A DNA stretch of 64,000 nt from Microbacterium testaceum StLB037 (GTDB taxonomy: Bacteria > Actinomycetota > Actinomycetes > Actinomycetales > Microbacteriaceae). The notes below the pieces were generated by a model. It was not told where the DNA came from. It made no database searches and saw nothing but the letters and a program-made list of their open reading frames with translations. The position numbers and the translations under genes are program-made. The stretch covers positions 310,802 to 374,801 of the forward strand of contig NZ_FNJN01000004.1 in assembly GCF_900104345.1 (NCBI RefSeq), read 5' to 3'. Shown here one piece after another: positions 42,879 through 52,316 of the stretch; positions within the stretch are counted from its first letter, which is position 1; every line of letters begins with the position of its first letter.

Positions 42879-43439
42879 TCAGGACTTGCGGGCGACGCGG
42901 TTCTCCGCGCTGACCATCCACGACAGCTGCTCGAGGCGCTCGAGCACGCCGTGCAGGATGTCGGCGCTCGTGGGGTCTTCGTCGTCGACGTCGTCGTGCA
43001 CGTCGCGCACCGTGCCGACGGTGACGTCGAGGCGCTCGGTGATGAGGTCGATGACCTCGGCGGTGTCGACCTCGCCCTGGGGGAACTCGGGCAGTGTCGT
43101 GGTCTCGGCGACGGTGTCGCTGCGGCCGTCGGGCAGAGCGTGCAGGGCACGCATGCGCTCGGCGATCTCGTCGCCGAATTCACGGGCGGCGTCGATGATC
43201 TCGTCGAGCTGCAGGTGGGTGTCGCGGAAGTTCTTGCCGACGACGTTCCAGTGGGCCTGCTTGCCCTGGATCGACAGCTCGATGAGGTCGACCAGCACGG
43301 CCTGGAGCGCGTCGGTCAGCTTCTCCGACGCCTGGAAGCCCTGTTCGGCGTTCTGCTCGTCGGTGGTCTCGGGACCGCTGCCTCCGCGCGCGGGGCGGCG
43401 ACGGTTCTTGGTGGGGGCGTCCTTGGTGGTGGTGGACAT
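42879..43439 (-). CDS. dps: Dps-family DNA-protection / ferritin-like protein
   Basis: A 186-residue Dps-like protein that stores iron and protects DNA in stress. The ferroxidase-site histidine and acidic residues are visible in IQGKQAHWNVVGKNFRDTHLQLDEIIDAAREFGDEIAERM (near residue 60-100). The N-terminal 40 residues are basic and Thr/Pro/Arg-rich (KNRRRPARGG), a DNA-binding type of tail. The length is normal. Confidence 0.93.
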   Translation of the reverse strand: MSTTTKDAPTKNRRRPARGGSGPETTDEQNAEQGFQASEKLTDALQAVLVDLIELSIQGKQAHWNVVGKNFRDTHLQLDEIIDAAREFGDEIAERMRALHALPDGRSDTVAETTTLPEFPQGEVDTAEVIDLITERLDVTVGTVRDVHDDVDDEDPTSADILHGVLERLEQLSWMVSAENRVARKS

Positions 43440-43535
43440 GCGCGTTCCTTTCGCTGGCGGTCGATAGAGACGTTAGGCGCGGCATCAGAGGGGCGTCGGG
43501 GGGTTGCGAGGTCTGCGGAGGCGCGGTAACCGGGT

Positions 43536-43564
43536 GAATCACCGTCACCGAAAGTGGGTGATTC
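43536..43564. promoter_or_regulatory. Inverted repeat in the gap before the surface/RHS operon
   Basis: GAATCACC (43536-43543) and GGTGATTC (43557-43564), 13 bp apart, lie in the 206-bp gap between dps and the repeat-bearing surface protein gene. This could be an operator or hairpin for the RHS operon. No -10/-35 pair is certain. Confidence 0.4.
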
Positions 43565-43645
43565 GCCGTTCTGGCGGGTGTTCGTTGGGCGGGGCCATCA
43601 GGTTCGGAGAGGGAACGTTCAGTTGCGTTCCGTCGAGAGGATCCG

Positions 43646-44263
43646 ATGCGCTCCGTTACTCCTTTTCGTTCGCTGTCCGCCGTGACCGCTCTGCTGGTCG
43701 CCTTGGCTGTGGGGCCGGTGGTGGCGACGGCGATGCCGTCGCCGGCTCACGCGTCCGCGTCGGCGGATGCTGATCGCGACACCATCCCCGACGCTGTCGA
43801 GCGTGTGGTGTGCGGGTCGGCGACATGCGCCACGGGGGTGGAGGATCGCGATGGTGACGGGATCCCGGATGCCACTGAGGTTCCGGCCTGCGGTGACACC
43901 ACGTGCGCCTCGCCGACTTCCGACAGAGACGACGACGGCATCCCCGACTACGCGGAGCGGCTCGTCTGCGGCTCCGACACCTGCTCGAACGCCAGGGAGG
44001 ACGCCGACGGCGATCGGATCGGGGACTGGGTCGAGTTCGTCATCTGTGGCACGCGCACGTGCGCTGACGGGACGGAGGATTACGACGCCAACGGTGTCTC
44101 GGATGCCGCAGAGCTGGCCGCCTGTGTGAAGAGCGTGAACGATCTCGCCGTGACGGGCGGCGTCGTGGCGCTGTGGGTCGCCGTCGCCGCGGCGATTGCT
44201 CTGGCCGTGGGGGTCGCGCTGCGCACGCGTCGCCGCCGGGCGGGCACGGGGACGAGCGCGTGA
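43646..44263 (+). CDS. Secreted Ca-binding-type repeat protein with LAVTG sorting signal
   Basis: A 205-residue surface protein. A Sec signal peptide ends near SPAHA|S (about residue 36). The mature part is five repeats of about 29 residues, each with a thrombospondin-type-3-like loop (DADRDTIPD, DRDGDGIPD, DRDDDGIPD, DADGDRIGD, DYDANGVSD); the first four are followed by a paired-cysteine segment CG-x2-TC. The C-terminus is LAVTG (167-171), a hydrophobic helix and RRRR, the layout of a class E sortase (LAxTG) substrate. Its stop overlaps the RHS start by 4 nt, so the two are made together. Attachment to the wall and a link to RHS display are inferences. Confidence 0.82.
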   Translation: MRSVTPFRSLSAVTALLVALAVGPVVATAMPSPAHASASADADRDTIPDAVERVVCGSATCATGVEDRDGDGIPDATEVPACGDTTCASPTSDRDDDGIPDYAERLVCGSDTCSNAREDADGDRIGDWVEFVICGTRTCADGTEDYDANGVSDAAELAACVKSVNDLAVTGGVVALWVAVAAAIALAVGVALRTRRRRAGTGTSA

Positions 44264-47200
44264 TCCGTCGCGCTGTAGCGGCCGTCGTCACGGCTGCGGT
44301 GGTCTTCGGTGGCGGCGCTGTCGCGGAGCCGCCCGCCACCGCGGCGGAGCTCGCGGCCGTGGCCCGGGCTGAGGTGCTGGAGCGCGTGCGTCAGGCGGCG
44401 TCGCCCGACGAAGCATCGACGGCGAACGTGAAGAAGCCGCGTTCGGAGACGCCGGCGCCGGCGGGTTCGGCCACTCTGGACCCCGGCGCCGCGTCCACCC
44501 TCCGTGCCGACCAGCTCGGTGTGAGCGCGGTCTTCTCCGGCCACGACGTCGACCGCCGCGTCACGCTCGAAGCCCGCCAACCCGCCGACGAGGCGATGGC
44601 GTTGCGCACCGCGGCGGCTGAGACGGCCGGCGCCGTCGTGTCGGATGTGGTCGAGATCACGGCGACGGATGCCGCCGGCGAGCGGCTCACCTCGTTCCCT
44701 GCGGAGTTGCGCGAGGTCCCTGACGATGAGTCCGCAGACGGACCCCCGGTGTACGACGTCACCCCGGGTATCTCGCTGACGCTCGCGGTCGATGCGGCCC
44801 GGGTCGCCGAGGCGGGGGTTGATCCCGCGACGCTGCAGATCTACACCCGTTCCGACCCGGGTGAGCCGTGGTCGCTGTTGCCGTCGTACTTCGACGCCGA
44901 GACGGGCACGGTGCGGGGCGAGTCGGATCACCTGTCGCAGTTCGTGGTGATCGGCATCCCGTTCGTTCCTGTCCCTGGTCCGCGGATCGTGCTGGACCCC
45001 GACAACGACGAGGGGTCGGTGCAGACGCCCGCGCCGGCGTCGGAGTTCCCGTACAACTGGGATCTCGTCGACCGCCTGCGCGGGATGCTCGAGGACCGGT
45101 GCCTCGCTCGGGTGACCGTGACGCGACCCGCGGGCGTGCGTTATGTCTCGCGCGACACCCGGGCACGGGTGGCCGAGGCGGCGAAGCCCGATGCGACCGT
45201 GGGCGTCGGTTTCAACACGTTCCGCGGCTTCGCGTGGGGCACCGAGCGGGAGGGCGGGACGCTGGCGTTCTCGCGGGGACGCGGCGGCGACAACGCTCTG
45301 GCGCAGTCGTTCGTCGACCAGATGCCGGCGTACACCGGGCGTCCGGCCAAGCGGGCGGCATCCACCAGGAACTTCCCTTTCGCGGAGTACGCGAACCTGC
45401 CGGGCGCGTACGCGCACGTCGAGGCGCTGTACCTCGACCACAACTTCGACCGGCCGGTGATCGATCACGGGTTCGGCAGCATCGTGGACGGGGCGTTCCG
45501 CTCTCTCGGTGGTTACCTCGAAACGCAGGGGTTCGACTGCTCCGACCCGGCGACCGGGGGGTGGCCTTCTCCTCCCTCGCAGGCGGAGCTCGCCCGCTGG
45601 CGGAACCTCGGCTACCAGAACCACCAGATCTACGGCGCCGACCCGGTGTCGTTTTCGACCGGCAACCTGGTGGAATCGTTCCCGTTGTTCGCGCTCAGCG
45701 GGCCGGGTGCGCAGGCGATCGAGGCGACCCTCGTCTACAACGCGCAGGACGGTCGCCTCTCACGGGTGGGGGCGGGGTGGTCGTTCAGCCTCGGCGCACG
45801 GGCGCAGCGCTTCTCCGACGGGTCCGTGCTGACCGTGCGCGGCGACGGCGCGTCGGACGTCTTCACCCCGGACGGGGCGGGCGGTTACACCTCGGCCGAT
45901 GATCCCGACCTGACCCTCGTCGAGGCGGGGGCGGGGCGTCTGCGCCTCGCCGACCGTGAGGGCGCGTCGTGGGTGTTCGATGCGGCCGATATCGAGGGCA
46001 TCGGAGAGCTCGTCAGCCACACCGACCCCTCGGGCGACACGACCACTCTCACCTACGGCGCCGCCGACCCGAACGTGCACCAGTTCGTGCCCCTGACCTC
46101 GGTGACCGATGCCGCGGGGCAGACGGTGACGCTGGAGAGCGATGGCGTCGGCCGCGTCACGGCGTTCCGCCTCCCCGACGGGCGCACGTGGCGCCTCGCG
46201 TACGACGGCGCAGGAAACCTCGCCTCGATCACCGACGCGACCGGCGGCACCCGCTCGTTCACGTACGACGCGGCGCATCGCATGCTCACCGCGACCGACG
46301 CTTCCGGTTCGACCTACCTCGTCAACGTCTACGACGACCAGGGCCGAGTGGTCTCTCAGCGCGACGCGGAGGGCACCGAGCGGCGCTTCGTCTACGAGGC
46401 GGGCCGCACCGTCTACACCGACAACGAGGGCCGGCAGAGCGTCTTCGGCTTCGACGACCGGTACCGCATCACCAGCGTCGAGAACCCGGCCGGGCAGGTC
46501 GCGCGGTGGGAGTTCGACGCGCGTGGCGACGTCACCTCGCACACCGACGAGGCGGGACGCACCACGCGGTACGTCTACGACGCGGCGGGCAATCTGGCGA
46601 GCGAGACGGATGCCGCGGGCCACGACACCCGGTACACCTCGACCCCCTCGGGTCAGGTGGCATCCCGAACCGACGCGCTCGGACGCACCTGGGCGTACAC
46701 CTACGACGCGCGTGGCCTCGTCACGGGCGAGGACCGGCCCGATGGGACGACGACGCGGTACGAGTACACCCCCGGCGGCGACCTCTCGGCGGCGATCGCG
46801 CCGTCGGGGGCGAGGACCCGGTACGAGTACGACGCCCGCGGCAACCTCACCACGCTCATCGATCCGCTGGGGCATCGCACGACCTACGGGTACGACGCGA
46901 GCAACAGGCTGACAGCCGTGACCGATCCGCTCGGCGCTGTCACCACGTGGGAGTGGGATGCGGGCGACCGGATCGTCGCGACCGTCGACCCGACGGGCGC
47001 GCGCACCACGTTCACCTACGACCGGAACGACAACCTGACCTCGGCGACGGATGCCACCGGTGCCGTGACCCGGTACGAGTGGGACGCCCTGCTGCGCATG
47101 GTGAAAACCATCGCGGCGGACGGCGGCGAGACCCGGTACGCGTACGACCGCGAGGACAACCTCGTCTCGTCGACCGACCCCGAGGGCGCAACGACACAAC

Positions 47201-50200
47201 TGCTGCTGGATGCCGCGTACCGCGAGACCGGCGTCGTCGACCCGAACGGCGGCCGCTGGGAGCAGGAGGTCGATGCCACCGGCATCCCGACCGCCGTCAC
47301 CGATGCCGCTGGGGCGGTGACCTCTCTTGCCCTCGATGAGCTCGGACGAACCGTGAAGACCACCGATCCGACCGGTGTCTCGACGAGTGTGACGTACGAC
47401 GAGGTCGGACGGGTGGCGACCGAGACCGACGCCGCCGGCGGGGTGACGGCCTACGCCTACGACGCACTGGATCGGGTGACGAAGGTCACCGATCCCGCCG
47501 GGTTCACCAGCGAGTTCGTCTACGACGTCGACGGCAACCTCGTCGGCACGATCGACCGCCTCGGCAACCCGACGCTGTTCGAAGTCGACGCGGCGGGCCA
47601 GGTGGTGGCGATGACGGATGCCACCGGCGCCGTCGAACACTACGAATACGACGCCGCCGGACAGATCACGGCGATCATCGACGCCGACGGCGGCCGAACG
47701 ACGTTCACGTACGACGCCGCCGGTCGCACGACGAGCGTCACCGATCCGCTCGGTGCCGTGACCCGCACCACTTACGACGCGGTGGGTCGGGTCGTCGTCG
47801 AGACCGATCCGCTGGGGGCCGAGGCCCGCGTCGAATACGACTCCGTCGGTCGGGTGGTGCGCACCGTCGATGCGCTCGGTGCTGAGCAGCGGTTCGCCTA
47901 CGACCGCGCCGGCCGCCGCACGAGCGCGACGAACGCGAACGGCGTCACGACCACGTACGCGTACGACGCGGTCGGCAACCTGACGACCGTGACCGAAGCC
48001 GCGGATGCCGCAGCTCCCGCCGACAGCGACACCAATGTCACCACGACATACACCTACAGCGCGACCGGCCTCTTGACCGGGATGACGGGACCGACCGGCG
48101 CCACGACGGGGTGGGAGTACGACGCGGCCGGTCGCCCCGTCGTCGAGAGGGGGCCCGCGGGCGAGAGGACCGAAACGGCGTACGACGCCGCCGGGCGGGT
48201 GCAGCGGGAGTCGAACGGGGTCGGTCTGATCGCCGCGTACCGCTACGACGCGCGCGGCGATATCGTCACTCTCACCCGCACTGACGGGGATGCCACGTTC
48301 GAATACGACGCTGAGCAGCGGCGCATCGCGATGACCGACCCCACCGGGGTGACCGGGTGGATCTACGACGAGGTCGGCCGCATGCGCGAGCAGCTCGACT
48401 CCAACGGGCAGAAGCTCACGCACGAGTACACCGCCACCGGTCTTACCGCGGCCACGACCCTGCCCGACGGCACGGTCACGCGGTTCGCGTACGACGCTGC
48501 GGGGCGCGCGACGACGCAGACCACTCCTTACGGTGAGGTCCACTACTCCTACGACGCGGTCGGCCGGCGTACGGGAATCGAGCGGCCGAACGGCGTCTCG
48601 ACGTCGGTCGCGTACGACGCGGTCGGGCAGGTCACGCGGGTGTCGCATGCGACACCTCCAGCGGCCGATGGGTCTGCGCCCGCTTCGGCGACGACGGTTC
48701 CGGCGCTGAAGACGCAAGTCGATGGATGCCGCGGCGTCGGGGACTACCTCGACAAGCGGACGGTCCCCGCAGCGGGTTCCGCGAAGAAGTGCGTCAAGAC
48801 CGCGGCCTACCTGGACCGGCGGACCCTGCCGTCTCCCGAGACGGCCGCGCCCGCTGGTGCGTCGCTGACGTACGACTACGCGTGGAACGCCGACGGGTCC
48901 GTCGCCACCGAAGCACGCACGATCACCGCCCCCGATGGGGCGATGGATGCCTCGGCCCAGTCCTACGACTATGACGACCTTGCGCGGCTGATCGAGTCGG
49001 CGACGGCCAGTGGCGAGACGTCGCGTTACGGGTATGACGCCGCCGGCAACCGGACGAGCTGGGCGACCGGCGACCGCGCTGTCACGGCGACGCTGGATGC
49101 CGCGGGTCGGGTGACCTCGACCTCGGAGGGCGCGAGCTACGCGTACGACGCGGCGGGGTCGAGGTCGTCGGCGGTGGTGGATGGGCGCTGGACGACGTTC
49201 GCGCACGACGCTGCCGGCCGGTTGACCGGTACTTCGACGCAGGACCGCTCGATCGCGTACGGCTACGACGGCCTGAACCGCCGCGTCGCGTCGAGCGACA
49301 CGGAGGCGTTCGGCGCAGATGAGTCGACGCGGGCGTGGGACGGGCTGCTGCCGGTGGCGGGGGTGAGTTCTCGTCACGGGGCGTCGAGCCTCCTGCGGGA
49401 CGCTGCCGGCGATGCGTTGGTGCAGTCGGGTGCGTCAGGGGTGTCGTGGCTGCTCGGCGACGCTCGCGACGTCACGGCGACGGCGTCGAGCGGGGGAGTG
49501 CTCGACGGCCTGGTGTCGTACGGCGACTTCGGTGGTGCGACTTTCGCAACGTCGGGGTGGGATGCCGCCGTCGGCTACGACGGTCAGCCCGGTGACGTTA
49601 GCCTCGGCCTCGACGAGTACTTCGCGCGCTCGTACGACCCGGGGGTGGGGTCGTGGTTGGAGGCGGATTCGTGGCGCGGCGAGCTCGGTGACCCGCAGTC
49701 GCTGAACCGGTACGCGTACGTGACGAACTCGCCGGTGTCGTATGCGGATGCGTTCGGGTTTGCGCGGACGCGTGTGGGTGGCGGTTCGGGTTCGCGGCAG
49801 ACGGCGTATCGGAGTGAGGCGCGGAACGAGGAGATCCGGTTCCGCAATCGCGTCAACGCCCACCGAACCACGATCGGACAGCCCCCGGTCCAGACCCTGG
49901 GGACGTCGAACGGGCGGTTCGGCGGCCCGGTACCCAAGGGCACGGTGCATCAGCCGCGGTCACGATCCGGCGGACTGCAATCGCTGCGGCACATCCAGAC
50001 CGTCCGCGGTTGCGGGCCGGTGGACTGGAGCTGTCGCGGCAGCCAACGCGATCGGGCTGCCATCGCGTCGAGTAGAGGAGGATCGACCGGCTCCAAGGCG
50101 CCCGCACTGAACGCGGTTCTTCGCCTCTTCGGAGCGGTGGGCGGCGCACAGATATTACCGTTCTCAGTGAACGCTACGGACTTGATGCAAAAGATTCCTG

Positions 50201-50589
50201 AACTACGGCAAGTTGCAAACCTGCCAATGAGCGGGATAGGTGTGCTGGTTGCCTCTGCTCACGGAGTGCGGTCATGTGCGTATGCGCCAAACGGCCTACT
50301 GATCTGTCAAGCTTCGAGCAATCCCGGGGGTGGAGGCACGACGTTCGGGGACGTTTTTGTGACCACGAAGCGAATACAAGATGTAATAGCCGACAAGGAC
50401 CTGCTCGATCACGAAGTGCGTCATTCCGAACAATGGGCCGGGTGGGGTGCGGTTCGTTTTGGGGTCTATTACATAGGATCTGCGGGAGTTTCGCAGGCTC
50501 TCACCGGGAACACCGGATGTCTGAACTATTTCGAACTCGAAGCTGGATTGAAGGAGGGGAACTATGACCAAATTTGTCGAAAGAAATGA
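44260..50589 (+). CDS. Secreted RHS/YD-repeat protein with zincin-like C-terminal toxin domain
   Basis: A 2,109-residue protein, WapA/Rhs-like. It has a signal peptide (1 to about 30); a beta-rich N-terminal region (about 60-235); a stretch that resembles Amidase_3 (about 243-427) but lacks its zinc histidines; the RHS shell with some 30 YD repeats (about 460-1780); and the core-associated motif LDEYFARSYDPGVGSWLEADS...NRYAYVTNSPVSYADAFGF (about 1784-1833). The tip after about residue 1902 is lower in GC and contains HEVRH (2051-2055) and NYFELEAGL (2089-2097), a zinc-protease-like pattern. It starts at GTG 44260, coupled to the surface protein. A lipoprotein gene overlaps its end by 26 nt. 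Probable role: contact-dependent killing of rivals. Confidence 0.9.
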   Translation: MIRRAVAAVVTAAVVFGGGAVAEPPATAAELAAVARAEVLERVRQAASPDEASTANVKKPRSETPAPAGSATLDPGAASTLRADQLGVSAVFSGHDVDRRVTLEARQPADEAMALRTAAAETAGAVVSDVVEITATDAAGERLTSFPAELREVPDDESADGPPVYDVTPGISLTLAVDAARVAEAGVDPATLQIYTRSDPGEPWSLLPSYFDAETGTVRGESDHLSQFVVIGIPFVPVPGPRIVLDPDNDEGSVQTPAPASEFPYNWDLVDRLRGMLEDRCLARVTVTRPAGVRYVSRDTRARVAEAAKPDATVGVGFNTFRGFAWGTEREGGTLAFSRGRGGDNALAQSFVDQMPAYTGRPAKRAASTRNFPFAEYANLPGAYAHVEALYLDHNFDRPVIDHGFGSIVDGAFRSLGGYLETQGFDCSDPATGGWPSPPSQAELARWRNLGYQNHQIYGADPVSFSTGNLVESFPLFALSGPGAQAIEATLVYNAQDGRLSRVGAGWSFSLGARAQRFSDGSVLTVRGDGASDVFTPDGAGGYTSADDPDLTLVEAGAGRLRLADREGASWVFDAADIEGIGELVSHTDPSGDTTTLTYGAADPNVHQFVPLTSVTDAAGQTVTLESDGVGRVTAFRLPDGRTWRLAYDGAGNLASITDATGGTRSFTYDAAHRMLTATDASGSTYLVNVYDDQGRVVSQRDAEGTERRFVYEAGRTVYTDNEGRQSVFGFDDRYRITSVENPAGQVARWEFDARGDVTSHTDEAGRTTRYVYDAAGNLASETDAAGHDTRYTSTPSGQVASRTDALGRTWAYTYDARGLVTGEDRPDGTTTRYEYTPGGDLSAAIAPSGARTRYEYDARGNLTTLIDPLGHRTTYGYDASNRLTAVTDPLGAVTTWEWDAGDRIVATVDPTGARTTFTYDRNDNLTSATDATGAVTRYEWDALLRMVKTIAADGGETRYAYDREDNLVSSTDPEGATTQLLLDAAYRETGVVDPNGGRWEQEVDATGIPTAVTDAAGAVTSLALDELGRTVKTTDPTGVSTSVTYDEVGRVATETDAAGGVTAYAYDALDRVTKVTDPAGFTSEFVYDVDGNLVGTIDRLGNPTLFEVDAAGQVVAMTDATGAVEHYEYDAAGQITAIIDADGGRTTFTYDAAGRTTSVTDPLGAVTRTTYDAVGRVVVETDPLGAEARVEYDSVGRVVRTVDALGAEQRFAYDRAGRRTSATNANGVTTTYAYDAVGNLTTVTEAADAAAPADSDTNVTTTYTYSATGLLTGMTGPTGATTGWEYDAAGRPVVERGPAGERTETAYDAAGRVQRESNGVGLIAAYRYDARGDIVTLTRTDGDATFEYDAEQRRIAMTDPTGVTGWIYDEVGRMREQLDSNGQKLTHEYTATGLTAATTLPDGTVTRFAYDAAGRATTQTTPYGEVHYSYDAVGRRTGIERPNGVSTSVAYDAVGQVTRVSHATPPAADGSAPASATTVPALKTQVDGCRGVGDYLDKRTVPAAGSAKKCVKTAAYLDRRTLPSPETAAPAGASLTYDYAWNADGSVATEARTITAPDGAMDASAQSYDYDDLARLIESATASGETSRYGYDAAGNRTSWATGDRAVTATLDAAGRVTSTSEGASYAYDAAGSRSSAVVDGRWTTFAHDAAGRLTGTSTQDRSIAYGYDGLNRRVASSDTEAFGADESTRAWDGLLPVAGVSSRHGASSLLRDAAGDALVQSGASGVSWLLGDARDVTATASSGGVLDGLVSYGDFGGATFATSGWDAAVGYDGQPGDVSLGLDEYFARSYDPGVGSWLEADSWRGELGDPQSLNRYAYVTNSPVSYADAFGFARTRVGGGSGSRQTAYRSEARNEEIRFRNRVNAHRTTIGQPPVQTLGTSNGRFGGPVPKGTVHQPRSRSGGLQSLRHIQTVRGCGPVDWSCRGSQRDRAAIASSRGGSTGSKAPALNAVLRLFGAVGGAQILPFSVNATDLMQKIPELRQVANLPMSGIGVLVASAHGVRSCAYAPNGLLICQASSNPGGGGTTFGDVFVTTKRIQDVIADKDLLDHEVRHSEQWAGWGAVRFGVYYIGSAGVSQALTGNTGCLNYFELEAGLKEGNYDQICRKK

Positions 50590-51067
50590 AATGCTTCGTA
50601 ATGGGATGCGCGTGTTGGCGTCGCTCGTTGCAATTGCCAGTCTGGGAAGTACCCTAACCTCTTGTCTATGGAGCTCGAACAATTCTTTCCCAATTTTTGC
50701 GACAGAGGGTAGAGGCGGGCTGGAGTTCGTGTGGTGCGGGTCTGAAATAGGGCCTTACAGATATATTTCAGTCCACCATCGCAGCAGTTTGTCGGAGGAC
50801 GGGGAAGATGAGATCGTGTCCGCTTACGGAAGTTTTTCTCTGCACAATCGTGAAGCCTTTTCCCTTCGAACGGGTCCAAGTGGGCTGGATTTTCAAGGCA
50901 AAGAATTCGAGATAGGCGACGGCAGTCTGATCTTTATCTACTTCGGAGATTCCGCAAGCGAGTTGACGGGGCCGAATCCGCAGTTCACAGTGTCATCCAA
51001 GGCGCAGATATCGAACGGAAACTGGCTGTCTCCCACTGGTGTTGTGACACAGGCACCATGCTCGTGA
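50564..51067 (+). CDS. Lipoprotein, probable immunity protein for the zincin tip
   Basis: A 167-residue lipoprotein: hydrophobic signal ending in LTSC, with the lipidated cysteine at residue 34 (or about 20 if the ATG at 50606 is used). The ATG at 50564 has AGGAGGGG just upstream, inside the RHS gene. The mature part is beta-rich with FVWCGSEIG. A second such protein (53619-54107, with FRWCGDAIS) sits after the second zincin tip. The paired position and resemblance argue that each protects the producer, and the surface location fits a toxin that acts outside the membrane. Lower GC than the RHS core. Confidence 0.72.
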   Translation: MTKFVERNEMLRNGMRVLASLVAIASLGSTLTSCLWSSNNSFPIFATEGRGGLEFVWCGSEIGPYRYISVHHRSSLSEDGEDEIVSAYGSFSLHNREAFSLRTGPSGLDFQGKEFEIGDGSLIFIYFGDSASELTGPNPQFTVSSKAQISNGNWLSPTGVVTQAPCS

Positions 51068-51161
51068 CCTTGAGCGGACCCTTTGCGCCCCTCAAGGAGA
51101 CTTTGGTGTGGGAGGAGATGGCTCGGTGATCTGTCGCACTGGTCCGAGTGACGCGCGAGAT

Positions 51162-51548
<387 letters not shown>

Positions 51549-51573
51549 CAATCAGATTGCCAGGAGAGTGACC

Positions 51574-52176
51574 ATGCAAGGTCTAGCAAGGTTCGCCGAA
51601 AATCAGGATGAATTTGACTTGGTGCGTGCCAAAATTGCAAAGCTTTGTGTTTCGAGTCCGAGCTTGCCGACGTGGCCATTCCGGGATAGCGGAAACGCCT
51701 ATACTTACGACTTTCTAACAGCCCTATCCCCAGAGTTTGGCGCGGTGCTGCAATCTATTGCATCGGAGGCGGGGGATGAAAATATCGCGATACTCGGATG
51801 GGGACGCGATGAAGCAATTCAATATTTCGGTGTCTACCCAGCGTTCTCTATTAGCGTCGAAGGTTTAGAGGATGCGTACAAAGTGGCCATGCGCCTCAAT
51901 CGAAAAAATAGCGCGGGACAGTACAACGTACCGGACGTTATGTTTGAGGGGATCGCGATTGTTGGCGACTCGGAGTCCTGGTGCCTCTATGGCGACCGCG
52001 ATTGGGACGTAGTGCTCATCTGGTCGAGGTTCCCGCTTGACCTCGAATCTCAGGCCGTCACGCCAATGACTTTTGAGGACTTTCTCAGCCCGCTTCGCCC
52101 GAGCGGCCCTGGCAACGATCATTCAATCTGGCGGCAACTGTATGCTAACGTGCGCGCGAACTCCTGGAACGCTTGA
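51574..52176 (+). CDS. Orphan immunity-like protein
   Basis: A 200-residue soluble protein without signal or membrane segment. The ATG at 51574 has AGGAG seven bases upstream. It is low in GC (about half), unlike the RHS core, and has a pattern of aromatic/acidic residues (GDSESWCLYGDRDWDVVLIWSRF near 132) common in cytoplasmic immunity proteins, though I cannot name the family. It follows orphan core A, as immunity genes follow tips in this locus, but no toxin tip remains next to it. It could protect from neighbouring strains that carry the matching toxin. Confidence 0.6.
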   Translation: MQGLARFAENQDEFDLVRAKIAKLCVSSPSLPTWPFRDSGNAYTYDFLTALSPEFGAVLQSIASEAGDENIAILGWGRDEAIQYFGVYPAFSISVEGLEDAYKVAMRLNRKNSAGQYNVPDVMFEGIAIVGDSESWCLYGDRDWDVVLIWSRFPLDLESQAVTPMTFEDFLSPLRPSGPGNDHSIWRQLYANVRANSWNA

Positions 52177-52316
52177 GGTGGAATTCACATGGGGCGAACG
52201 GGAACTCGACGGCGGGCGAGACGAGCTGACACGTGTTCGAGTAGGCGATTGCATGCCCATGTAGGCCGCCATCAGCAGAAATGACCTGCAATTAAGGCGG
52301 ACAGGAGTGGACAAAT

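Noticed and set aside
48726..48974. An 82-codon ORF inside the RHS gene
   Set aside because: Out-of-frame shadow of the YLDxRT insert with arginine/proline-rich content and no start signal.
45760..49377. A 1,205-codon open frame on the minus strand, opposite the RHS gene
   Set aside because: It is a GC-rich antisense shadow of the YD repeats: arginine/valine-rich, no domains, no start signal, and the plus strand has clear RHS motifs.
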